DNA of 12,920 bases from Sphingomonas bacterium (lineage in GTDB: Bacteria > Pseudomonadota > Alphaproteobacteria > Sphingomonadales > Sphingomonadaceae), in assembly GCA_026785645.1 (NCBI GenBank), contig JAJAZM010000188.1:1-12920 (forward strand), written 5' to 3'. Shown here piece after piece: positions 1-7,025 of this stretch. The position numbers and the translations under genes are program-made. Each line of letters starts with the position of its first letter. Position 1 is the stretch's first letter. Under the pieces are notes generated by a model. That model saw nothing but the letters and a program-made list of their open reading frames with translations, was not told the origin of the DNA and made no database searches.

Positions 1-2
1 AT

Positions 3-512
3 GTCGAGCAGGTCGCGCATCGCCTGACCACGCTCGGCCGGGCCGGTGCTCGCGGGGTGCCATTCTTCATGCTCAGGGTCGATCCGGCGGGCAATATCTC
101 CAAACGCTATGCCGGCGAGAATTTCCCCTTCTCGCGGTTCGGCGGGACGTGCCCGAGGTGGAACCTCCACGCCGCCTTCCAGGTCGCTGGACAAGCGGTG
201 ACCCAGGTCATCGAGACCCCCGACGGCCAACGCTATTTCACCGTCTCACGGACGATCGATCGACCGATCAAGACCGGGATGACCACTGGGCTGCAGGCAA
301 TCGGGCTGGGCTGCGACCTCAAGCATGCCAATAAGCTGCATTGCGCCGACGGGGTCGATTTCGGCAATCCGGCGGTAACCCCGGTCGGTCCGGCGTGCGC
401 GATCTGCCCCCGGATCGACTGTGCGGACCGCGCCACCCCGCCCGCCGGGCGGATGCTGGCGATCGATACGTCGCGCAAGACGATCTCGCCTTATCCGTTC
501 GTCAGCGGGTGA
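3..512 (+). CDS. C-terminal part of an ScfR-type (short-chain fatty acyl-CoA) transcriptional regulator, 5' end outside window
   Basis: The frame is open from the window edge to TGA at 510-512 and gives 169 residues with no start needed inside, so the gene begins upstream. The sequence resembles the C-terminal domain of the XRE/ScfR (RamB-like) family, which sense short-chain acyl-CoAs and control acetate, propionate or glyoxylate metabolism in the cytoplasm. Recognisable marks are the 'FPFSRFGGTCPRWN' segment, the 'GLGCDLKHA' motif and the closing cysteine cluster C-A-I-C-P-R-I-D-C followed by R-A-x-P-P. The N-terminal helix-turn-helix and the IrrE-like region expected in full members are not in the window. 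The gene ends 42 bases before the pheS start, on the same strand, and may be co-transcribed with it. The family assignment is recalled from motif patterns; the effector is unknown. Confidence 0.75.
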   Translation, partial: VEQVAHRLTTLGRAGARGVPFFMLRVDPAGNISKRYAGENFPFSRFGGTCPRWNLHAAFQVAGQAVTQVIETPDGQRYFTVSRTIDRPIKTGMTTGLQAIGLGCDLKHANKLHCADGVDFGNPAVTPVGPACAICPRIDCADRATPPAGRMLAIDTSRKTISPYPFVSG

Positions 513-514
513 GA

Positions 515-546
515 CCTTTGCTTTTGGCCGAGCGAATTGGCAAAGG
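515..546 (+). promoter_or_regulatory. Hairpin covering the pheS ribosome-binding site
   Basis: CCTTTGC (515-521) and GCAAAGG (540-546) are perfect reverse complements around an 18-base loop. The 3' arm contains the pheS Shine-Dalgarno sequence AAGG (543-546), eight bases before ATG 555. The 5' arm starts two bases after the upstream stop codon (510-512), so a terminating ribosome would cover it. The pairing is seen directly; a role in translational coupling or control of pheS is inference. Confidence 0.45.
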
Positions 547-554
547 CGCACAGC

Positions 555-1628
555 ATGACGACTGATCCCGACACGCTCCGCACCGACTGGACTGCCCGCA
601 TTGCCGAGGCCGGCGACGCGTCCGCGCTCGAGGCGCTGCGCGTCGCCGCGTTGGGCAAGGCGGGCGAGGTCACCGCTTTGCTCAAGACGATGGGGTCGTT
701 GAGCCCCGAGGAACGGCAGGAGCGCGGGCCGAAGATTCACGCGCTTCGCGAAGCGGTGAGCGGCGCGATCTTCGCGAAAAAGGATCAACTCAACAGCGCC
801 GAGCTCGACCGGCGACTGGCGACCGAGCGGGTCGACCTGTCGCTGCCATCGCGCGAAACCCCGCGTGGCTCGGTCCATCCGGTCAACCAGGTGATGGACG
901 AACTCACCGAAATCTTCGCCGACTTGGGCTTTGCGGTCGCCGAAGGGCCCGAGATCGAGGACGACTGGCACAATTTCACCGCGCTCAACATTCCCGAGAC
1001 TCACCCCGCGCGGGCGATGCACGACACTTTCTATGTCGCGGGTAGCGGTGACCCGATGGTGCTTCGCACCCACACCTCGCCGGTTCAGATCCGCACCATG
1101 CAATCGCAGCCGCCGCCGATCCGGATCATTGCCCCGGGCCGGGTCTATCGAAGCGATAGCGACGCGACCCACACCCCGATGTTCCACCAGATCGAGGGGC
1201 TGGTGATCGACAAGGGGATCCACATGGGTCACCTCAAATGGACCCTCGAAACCTTCCTCAAGGCGTTCTTCGAGCGCGATGACATCGTGCTCCGCCTGCG
1301 TCCGTCATACTTCCCGTTCACCGAACCGTCGGCCGAAGTCGATGTCGGCTGGTCGATCGAAAAGGGCCGTCGCGTGGTCGGCGGGTCCGAAGGCTGGATG
1401 GAAGTGCTCGGCAGCGGCATGGTCCATCCGCGGGTCATCGCCGCGTGCGGACTGGACCCCGACGAATGGCAGGGCTTTGCCTTCGGCACCGGGGTCGATC
1501 GGCTGGCAATGCTCAAATATGGAATGGACGATCTGCGCGCCTTCTTCGACGGCGATTTGCGCTGGATGAAACATTACGGCTTCCGCTTCCTCGACGTCCC
1601 CACGCTCAGCGGGGGAGTGGGCGCATGA
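555..1628 (+). CDS. pheS: Phenylalanine--tRNA ligase alpha subunit
   Basis: Class II aminoacyl-tRNA synthetase subunit that forms the cytoplasmic alpha2-beta2 enzyme with PheT and charges tRNA-Phe using ATP. The product is 357 residues, usual for bacterial PheS. Residues 1-85 or so form the helical coiled-coil N-terminus that contacts tRNA. The catalytic core follows, with the HPA segment ('THPARAMHDTFYV'), motif 2 around 'FHQIEG' (210-215) and motif 3 'FGTGVDRL' (310-317). I chose ATG 555 because AAGG lies eight bases upstream; an in-frame TTG at 537 would add six residues but has no ribosome-binding site. It is followed after 106 bases by pheT. The gene looks intact. Confidence 0.98.
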   Translation: MTTDPDTLRTDWTARIAEAGDASALEALRVAALGKAGEVTALLKTMGSLSPEERQERGPKIHALREAVSGAIFAKKDQLNSAELDRRLATERVDLSLPSRETPRGSVHPVNQVMDELTEIFADLGFAVAEGPEIEDDWHNFTALNIPETHPARAMHDTFYVAGSGDPMVLRTHTSPVQIRTMQSQPPPIRIIAPGRVYRSDSDATHTPMFHQIEGLVIDKGIHMGHLKWTLETFLKAFFERDDIVLRLRPSYFPFTEPSAEVDVGWSIEKGRRVVGGSEGWMEVLGSGMVHPRVIAACGLDPDEWQGFAFGTGVDRLAMLKYGMDDLRAFFDGDLRWMKHYGFRFLDVPTLSGGVGA

Positions 1629-1650
1629 TTCAACTTATCATGCTCCCATC

Positions 1651-1725
1651 AACGCTTGTGTCGAGCGAAGTCGAGACACGTTCTGCGCCGAAAGAACGTC
1701 CCTCGACTACGCTCGGGACGAACGG
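1651..1725. repeat. Inverted doublet of sphingomonad-type palindromic repeats between pheS and pheT
   Basis: Two 22-base palindromic units face each other. Unit 1 (1658-1679) has a GTGTC/GACAC outer stem; unit 2 (1698-1719) has GTCCC/GGGAC. Unit 2 reverse-complemented matches unit 1 at 22 of 27 positions, counting the shared ACGTTCT flank. Four of the five differences are paired changes that keep the stem (GT/AC versus CC/GG). The units are joined by ACGTTCT (1678-1684) and AGAACGT (1693-1699) around an 8-base loop, so the whole block can also fold as one long hairpin. Unit 2 ends with GAACGG. I recall this kind of unit as common between genes in sphingomonad genomes, like REP elements; copy number cannot be counted here. 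Confidence 0.75.
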
Positions 1726-1734
1726 AAATTCGCT

Positions 1735-4095
1735 ATGAAATTCTCCCTTTCCTGGCTGAAGGATCATCTAGAGACCGACGCCGACGCGACGACGGTTGCC
1801 GAAACGCTGACCCGAATTGGGCTTGAGGTCGAGCAGGTCACCAATCCCGCCGAGGCGCTCAAGCCGTTCAAGGTCGCGCGCGTCCTCTCCGCCGAACGCC
1901 ATCCGCAGGCCGACAAGTTGCAGGTGCTCAGCATCGATGCCGGAGATGGCCCGATGCAGGTGGTGTGCGGCGCGCCCAATGCGCGGGCCGGGATGCTCGG
2001 GGTGTTCGGCGGGCCGGGAACCTATGTCCCGGGCAGCGACATGACCTTGAAGCAGGCGACCATCCGCGGGGTCGAATCCAACGGCATGATGTGTTCGGCG
2101 CGCGAGCTTCAGCTGGGCGAGGATCATGACGGGATCATCGAGCTTTCCGCCGATGCGCCGATCGGCATGAGCTATGCCGATTTCGCCGGGCTCGACGATG
2201 CATTGTTCGACGTGGCGATCACCCCCAATCGCCAGGATTGCATGGGGGTCCACGGGATCGCGCGCGATCTCGCCGCAGCCGGGCTTGGAACGCTCAAGCC
2301 GATCGCGGTGCCGGGGATCGAGGGGAGCTATGACAATCCGATCGAGATCCGGATCGAGGATCCCGAGGGTTGCCCGGCTTTCTACGGTCGGATGGTGCGC
2401 GGGCTGACCAATGGTGCGAGCCCCGAGTGGATGCAGCGGCGGTTGAAGGCGGCGGGGCAGCGGCCGATTTCAGCGTTGGTCGACATCACCAATTATGTGA
2501 TGCTGGACCACGGCCGGCCGAGCCATGCCTATGACGTCAAGACATTATCCGGTGCGGTGGTGGCGCGGCGCGCGACCGAGGGCGAAACCATCGTCGCGCT
2601 CAACGAGAAAGACTATGCGCTGACCCCCGAGATGACGGTCATCGCCGACGACAATGGCGCGCATGACATTGGCGGGATCATGGGCGGCGAGCATAGCGGC
2701 GTGTCCCCCGACACCGACCAGGTGCTGCTCGAAATAGCCTATTTCACCCCCGAGCGGATCGCCAGGACCGGGCAGGCGCTGACCCTGACCAGCGACGCTC
2801 GGAGCCGGTTCGAGCGCGGGGTCGATCCGGCGTTCCTCGATGACGGGCTGGCGATCATCACTCAGCTGATCCTCGACATTTGCGGCGGCGAGGCGAGCCG
2901 CGTCACCCGCGCGGGATCGCCGCCGGTCGAGGCCAAGCGCGTGGCGTTCCTGCCCGAGCGGGCCGCAACCTTGGGCGGGATCGACGTGCCCGAGGCCGAG
3001 CAGGTCGCGATCCTCAAGCGGCTCGGCTTCACCATCGAGGGCGGCAATGGCGACCATAAGGCAATCGTCCCGAGCTGGCGCCGGGATATCGACGGAAGCG
3101 CCGACCTGGTCGAGGAAGTGGTTCGGATTGTCGGCTATGACAATATCGTTTCGACCGCACTGCCCCGCGCTGACGGGGTGGCCAAGGCGACCGCGACCCG
3201 CGGACAGATGATGGAGCGCCGCATCCGCCGCGCCGCCGCCGCGCGCGGCCTGGACGAAGCGATCAACTGGAGTTTCATCTCGGGTGCCGAGGCCGACTTG
3301 TTCGGCGGTGCCGCGCATATCCTCGCCAACCCGATCAGCGAGGAGATGAAGCATATGCGGCCGTCGCTGATCCCCGGCTTGGCCGCCGCCGCACGGCGCA
3401 ACGCCGACCGCGGGGCGAGCATGATCCGCTTGTTCGAAGTCGGGCGTCGCTACCTCGCCGATGGCGAAAAGCCGACGGTCGGCCTGTTGCTGGCGGGCGA
3501 ACGCAACGCGCGCGGCTGGCAGGACGGCAAGCCCGCCGGCTTCGATGCCTATGATGCCAAGGCCGACGTCCTTGCCCTGCTTGAGGCCGCCGGGGCGCCG
3601 GTCGCCAACCTTCAGCTGACGATGGACGCCGGGCCGACTTGGCATCCCGGGCGGTCGGCGAAGCTGGGGCTCGGATCAAAGGTGCTGGCGGCGTTCGGTG
3701 AGCTCCATCCGCGCCTTGCCAAGGCGCTCGACGCGCCCGCCGGCACCGTCGCCGCCGAGCTTTATCTCGACATGATCCCGGCGCCGCGTAACGCCGAGCG
3801 CGCGCGCACCGCCTTTGCACCGCCGACGCTCCAGCCGCTGACCCGCGATTTTGCCTTTCTGGTGCCGGCCGAACTGTCCGCCGATGCTCTGGTCCGCGCG
3901 GTTCGCGGGGCCGACAAGGCACTGATCACCGCAGCGCGGGTGTTCGACCGCTACCCGGGCGAGCAGGGCTTGAGCCTGGCGATCGAAGTCATGCTGCAGC
4001 CGGTCGACAAGAGCCTGACCGAGGCCGAGATCGGCGAAGTGTCGGGCAGAATTGTTGCTGCGGCCGTCAAGCTCGGAGCGATTATGCGGAGCTAA
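1735..4095 (+). CDS. pheT: Phenylalanine--tRNA ligase beta subunit
   Basis: Large subunit of phenylalanyl-tRNA synthetase, partner of PheS in the cytoplasm. The product is 786 residues, normal for the bacterial long form. In order it shows the N-terminal 'MKFSLSWLKDHL' start, an OB-fold tRNA-binding domain (about 39-150, with 'HPQADKLQVLSIDAG'), the B3/B4 editing region (with 'ALVDITNYVMLDHGRP'), the B5 domain, the catalytic-like core ('EEVVRIVGYDNI' onward), and a C-terminal ferredoxin-fold anticodon-binding domain (about 690-786, with 'PLTRDFAFLV'). ATG 1735 has GGA (1724-1726) upstream. Its TAA stop overlaps the stop of the convergent acyltransferase gene. The gene is intact. Confidence 0.98.
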   Translation: MKFSLSWLKDHLETDADATTVAETLTRIGLEVEQVTNPAEALKPFKVARVLSAERHPQADKLQVLSIDAGDGPMQVVCGAPNARAGMLGVFGGPGTYVPGSDMTLKQATIRGVESNGMMCSARELQLGEDHDGIIELSADAPIGMSYADFAGLDDALFDVAITPNRQDCMGVHGIARDLAAAGLGTLKPIAVPGIEGSYDNPIEIRIEDPEGCPAFYGRMVRGLTNGASPEWMQRRLKAAGQRPISALVDITNYVMLDHGRPSHAYDVKTLSGAVVARRATEGETIVALNEKDYALTPEMTVIADDNGAHDIGGIMGGEHSGVSPDTDQVLLEIAYFTPERIARTGQALTLTSDARSRFERGVDPAFLDDGLAIITQLILDICGGEASRVTRAGSPPVEAKRVAFLPERAATLGGIDVPEAEQVAILKRLGFTIEGGNGDHKAIVPSWRRDIDGSADLVEEVVRIVGYDNIVSTALPRADGVAKATATRGQMMERRIRRAAAARGLDEAINWSFISGAEADLFGGAAHILANPISEEMKHMRPSLIPGLAAAARRNADRGASMIRLFEVGRRYLADGEKPTVGLLLAGERNARGWQDGKPAGFDAYDAKADVLALLEAAGAPVANLQLTMDAGPTWHPGRSAKLGLGSKVLAAFGELHPRLAKALDAPAGTVAAELYLDMIPAPRNAERARTAFAPPTLQPLTRDFAFLVPAELSADALVRAVRGADKALITAARVFDRYPGEQGLSLAIEVMLQPVDKSLTEAEIGEVSGRIVAAAVKLGAIMRS

Positions 4096-4772
4096 TTGAG
4101 GGCGTTGATCGCGGCGTGGACTCGCGCTTCGACCTCGGCGCGCTTCAGCCCGGGCGGGATCACCTCGCCGACCTTGAAATGGATCGTCCCCGACTGCTTG
4201 GGCCCGTGCTGCGGCCACAATCGCCCGCTGTCATGCGCGATCGGTACTACCGGCAGCCCGAGCGCCCGGTAGAGGCCGGCGAACCCCGGCTGGAGCGGCG
4301 GAGAATCACCCGGCGCGACCCGCGTTCCTTCGGGAAAGATCAGCACTGGCCGGCCGCCCGCAATCGCCCCCTTGGCGGCAACCATCATGTCGCGCAGGGC
4401 CTTCGCGCCCGCCGCGCGATCAACGGCAATCGCGCCATAGCGCAGCGTCACCCAGCCGAATAACGGGATCACCGTCAGCTCGCGCTTCATCACCACCACC
4501 GGGGTGCGGGCGAAGCGCAACGTATCGACCGCCTCGACCATCGCCTGATGCTTGACCGCGATCAGATACGACCCGTCGGGAATCTCGCCGTCCCATTCGA
4601 AGCGGATCCGGAGGACCTTGCGCACCAGCCAGTAATGATAGGCCGACCAGGCATGGACCTGGCGCTGCACCGGACGACTGCCGAACGGCGAGACGAGGAT
4701 CACGCTCAGCACATAATATAGCGTGCCGGGGTAGAACATCATTGCGAACAGGAATGATCGAAGCGCGTTCAT
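4092..4772 (-). CDS. PlsC-like lysophospholipid acyltransferase (1-acyl-glycerol-3-phosphate acyltransferase family)
   Basis: A 226-residue membrane-associated acyltransferase of the PlsC/LPLAT superfamily, which transfers acyl chains to lysophosphatidic acid or related lipids at the inner membrane. The N-terminus carries a hydrophobic segment (about 7-30). Motif I is H75-Q-A-M-V-E80 in 'VKHQAMVEAVD', so HX4E in place of the textbook HX4D; motif II is around V-D-R (117-119); motif III is FPEGTR (146-151); motif IV is 'LPVVPIAH' (173-180). ATG 4772 is chosen because it overlaps the upstream TGA as TGATG, implying coupling. An in-frame ATG at 4787 would add five residues and remains possible. 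It is the last gene of the ftsEX operon. Substrate is unproven. Confidence 0.88.
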   Translation of the reverse strand: MNALRSFLFAMMFYPGTLYYVLSVILVSPFGSRPVQRQVHAWSAYHYWLVRKVLRIRFEWDGEIPDGSYLIAVKHQAMVEAVDTLRFARTPVVVMKRELTVIPLFGWVTLRYGAIAVDRAAGAKALRDMMVAAKGAIAGGRPVLIFPEGTRVAPGDSPPLQPGFAGLYRALGLPVVPIAHDSGRLWPQHGPKQSGTIHFKVGEVIPPGLKRAEVEARVHAAINALN

Positions 4773-5308
4773 CAGATGTCGAGCCATACCGCCAGCCGCC
4801 GCAGGAGATATTTGTTATATTCCGCGAACAAGGTCATGAAATTGGGCTCGCTCCGCACCGCGTCGGGAACGATCGTCACCTGACCGTCAAGTTCACGACC
4901 AAATTCATAAGCCGCCCGCCGCATGTGCCAGTCGCTGGTGATCAGCCGCGCCGAGCGATAGTTCTTCTTCTCGAGCCAGCGCCGTGCTTCCTCGGCATTG
5001 GAACGCGTGTCGACCGATTCCGAGCCAAGATCGACGCAGCAGCCCATCAGCGTGCGGCGTCCGTTGAGCCGGCGCACAAGATCTTCCTTGGTCACCGACG
5101 GATCGGCTCCGGCGATCAGCAGCCGCTTGGCCTTGCCTTGTCCGAGCATCTCGACCGCATGTTCGATCCGGCCGGTGCCGCCAGTGATGACGACGATCGC
5201 GTCAGTCCTGGCGGCATCGGTCGCCGCGGGCGCCCCAAGCGTCACCCCGAATAGTAGGAAGCCCAGCGCGTAGAGGATCAGCAGCAGCGAGCCGAAGCGG
5301 ACGATCAC
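4772..5308 (-). CDS. YdcF/DUF218 family membrane-anchored protein
   Basis: A 178-residue DUF218 (YdcF/SanA-like) protein. Residues 7-25 are a hydrophobic N-terminal anchor, so the domain probably faces the periplasm. Family marks are 'DAIVVITGGTGR' (36-47), 'KRLLIAGAD' (61-69), 'DTRSNAEEA' (100-108) and 'ITSDWHMRRA' (123-132). The family is linked to envelope and cell-wall processes but has no settled biochemical role; I do not assign one. It starts at GTG 5308, which overlaps the ftsX stop as GTGA, and it ends in a TGATG overlap with the acyltransferase gene. The family is often found next to ftsEX in related bacteria, as I recall it. Cysteines C90-C91 sit in the middle of the domain. Confidence 0.85.
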   Translation of the reverse strand: MIVRFGSLLLILYALGFLLFGVTLGAPAATDAARTDAIVVITGGTGRIEHAVEMLGQGKAKRLLIAGADPSVTKEDLVRRLNGRRTLMGCCVDLGSESVDTRSNAEEARRWLEKKNYRSARLITSDWHMRRAAYEFGRELDGQVTIVPDAVRSEPNFMTLFAEYNKYLLRRLAVWLDI

Positions 5309-6177
5309 AGGCTTGCCCTCAGCGCTTTCATGACCGCGCCGCGAGCAACGATCGTGGCCAGCACGGTCCCGGCCAGCGGCAGCAGGGCAAGCAGCAATAT
5401 GTCGCTCGAGCCGAGCAATGGCCCGCCCGTCAAATCGGCCAGCCAGGTCGAGCCGCCGCCCGCGATCAGCAGCAACACGACCCCCGCCGCCACTGCCCCG
5501 GCGGTGCCGCCGGTCAATGCGTCGAGCGCTATCTTGCGTTGAAACAAGCGTGCGACCTGGTCGTCGGTCGCGCCGATACCGTGCATCACGTCAATCGTTG
5601 AGCGGTGCGTGTCGAGCGTGCCCCGCGCCGCAAGCACCACTGCCGCAGCGGTAGCAAGCGCGATCAGCAGCACGAGCGTCAGCGCCAACCAACCAAGCGA
5701 GCGCACTGCGCCGAGCACGGGCCCGAGCGAATCCTTATTCGCGACGAAGCGCGCGCCGGGCACGTTGCGCTCGACATTGCTGGCGATCGCCGCGACCGGG
5801 GCGTCGGGGGCGAGGTCAACATCGATGATCGCCGGCAGCGGCAGGTCCGACGCAGCGCCGGCCGGACCCAGCCAGCGCTGGAGGATCTTGCGCATTTCGC
5901 GCTCACTAACCGGGCGGACGGCGGTCACCCCGGGCGAAGCGACGAGCAGCGCCTGGGCTCTCGCCGCCTTGGCCGCGCCGTCGGCAATCTCGACCGAGTA
6001 ACGATTGTCGACCCCGGCCGCGACCAGCCGCGCCGAACTGCCAAGCGCCAGCCCGGCCGCGCCGATCACAACCATCACGAACATCATGATTGCAATAACA
6101 TATGGTGTCGGCCCCTGGAGGCGGCCTCCCGGAATCAGTCGGCGTTCGGCCGGAGTGGCGGCGAGGAATCCGATCAT
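5305..6177 (-). CDS. ftsX: Cell division ABC transporter permease-like subunit FtsX
   Basis: Integral inner-membrane partner of FtsE. The FtsEX complex couples ATP hydrolysis at the divisome to activation of periplasmic cell-wall hydrolases. The product has 290 residues. The first membrane segment is about 27-50, a periplasmic domain follows to about 160, and three further segments lie near 164-190, 218-245 and 258-280, matching the four-helix FtsX layout with the C-terminal FtsX/MacB-type permease core. ATG 6177 overlaps the ftsE stop as ATGA, and the TGA overlaps the next gene as GTGA. The periplasmic domain is poorly conserved, as in other alphaproteobacterial FtsX, so identity rests on topology and on the adjacent ftsE. 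Confidence 0.9.
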   Translation of the reverse strand: MIGFLAATPAERRLIPGGRLQGPTPYVIAIMMFVMVVIGAAGLALGSSARLVAAGVDNRYSVEIADGAAKAARAQALLVASPGVTAVRPVSEREMRKILQRWLGPAGAASDLPLPAIIDVDLAPDAPVAAIASNVERNVPGARFVANKDSLGPVLGAVRSLGWLALTLVLLIALATAAAVVLAARGTLDTHRSTIDVMHGIGATDDQVARLFQRKIALDALTGGTAGAVAAGVVLLLIAGGGSTWLADLTGGPLLGSSDILLLALLPLAGTVLATIVARGAVMKALRASL

Positions 6178-6890
6178 CCGGCCTGCTCCTGGCGGGACAT
6201 TGGCGGATGCCTGAGCGATCCGGTCGGATCGACCATCGCACCATTGTCGAGCCGTAGCATTTGCGCCCCCGGAGTCGCGGCAATCAGCGACAGGTCATGG
6301 GTGGCAACGATGATCGTCGTGCCGAGCCGGTTGAGCGCCGTCAGCAAATGCAGGATTCGCCCAGCCATCTCGGCATCGACGTTGCCGGTCGGCTCATCGG
6401 CGACCAGTAATTCGGGCCGCGCGATGACCGCCCGCGCGATGGCAACGCGCTGCTGCTCGCCGCCCGACAAGGTCGGCGGGCGGGCGCTTGCCCGATCGGC
6501 GAGCCCGACCCACGCCAGCATCTCGCGCACGGGCACCTCGACGTCGGCTCCGTCGAGGCCGGAAATTCGCAACGGCAGCGCGACATTGTCGAACGCCGAC
6601 AAATGCCGGATCAGCCGGAAATCCTGGTAGATCACCCCGATCCGGCGGCGGAAGGCGGGCATTGCCTCGCGTGGGGCGTCGCCAAGCTCCTCGTCGAACA
6701 AGCGGATCCGTCCGCGCGTCGGACGCTGCGCGAGGTAGAGCAATTTGAGCAGACTGGTCTTGCCGGCGCCCGACGGGCCAGTGAGAAAGTAGAAACCGCC
6801 GCGGGCCAGCTGGAAGTCGAGATCGCGCAGCACTTCGGCCCCCGTGCCGTAGCGCAGGCCTACCCGGTCGAATTCGACGATCGTCGACAG
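6174..6890 (-). CDS. ftsE: Cell division ATP-binding protein FtsE, probable CTG start
   Basis: Cytoplasmic ABC ATPase that pairs with FtsX at the divisome. Numbered from the CTG, the 238-residue product shows the A-loop tyrosine Y14 in 'VGLRYG', Walker A GPSGAGKT (38-45), Q-loop Q89, signature LSGGEQQ (141-147), Walker B LLVADE (161-166) and switch histidine H198. The first conserved strand ('STIVEFDRVGLRYG') is in frame, but a TAA at 6899-6897 precedes it. The only standard start is GTG 6833 (codon 20), which would remove this strand and the A-loop. CTG 6890 has AGGGG nine bases upstream and would give a typical FtsE N-terminus (MSTIVEF). I therefore take CTG, with GTG 6833 or a base error as alternatives. 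It heads the operon. Confidence 0.88.
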   Translation of the reverse strand: MSTIVEFDRVGLRYGTGAEVLRDLDFQLARGGFYFLTGPSGAGKTSLLKLLYLAQRPTRGRIRLFDEELGDAPREAMPAFRRRIGVIYQDFRLIRHLSAFDNVALPLRISGLDGADVEVPVREMLAWVGLADRASARPPTLSGGEQQRVAIARAVIARPELLVADEPTGNVDAEMAGRILHLLTALNRLGTTIIVATHDLSLIAATPGAQMLRLDNGAMVDPTGSLRHPPMSRQEQAG

Positions 6891-6899
6891 CTTGGTTTA

Positions 6900-6904
6900 C
6901 CCCT
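6900..6904 (-). promoter_or_regulatory. Shine-Dalgarno sequence supporting the CTG start of ftsE
   Basis: Read on the minus strand this is AGGGG, nine bases before CTG 6890. An in-frame TAA lies between them, so no start further upstream is possible. The site decides the start in favour of CTG 6890 over GTG 6833, where the upstream bases offer no comparable purine run at the right distance. Confidence 0.5.
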
Positions 6905-7025
6905 GAAGCGGACGGAAGACGCCCGTCCCACCGCCTTCACTGACACAGGGACGCCCGCCTTGCCAATGGCGCCGACATGCTGTTACCGAATGATGACCAT
7001 CTCGCGGGAGGATTGTTCGACCATC

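Noticed and set aside
537..554. TTG 537 as start of pheS
   Set aside because: No ribosome-binding site at the right distance, while ATG 555 has AAGG eight bases upstream and gives the standard length.
246..1232. Long minus-strand open frame (328 codons) across pheS
   Set aside because: It lies antisense to a clear pheS, is rich in R, H, D and G as expected from the opposite strand of a GC-rich gene, and has no recognisable domain.
2545..3645. Long minus-strand open frame (366 codons) inside pheT
   Set aside because: Antisense shadow of an intact, recognisable pheT; residue composition is typical of a GC-rich frame shadow.
5605..6630. Plus-strand open frame (341 codons) across ftsX and ftsE
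   Set aside because: Opposite strand of two genes with clear motifs; no domain or signal in the translation.
6603..7025. Upstream extension of the MJ0042 gene to a start near 6603
   Set aside because: The added part would run antisense through ftsE and would put unrelated residues before the zinc ribbon, which normally opens the protein.
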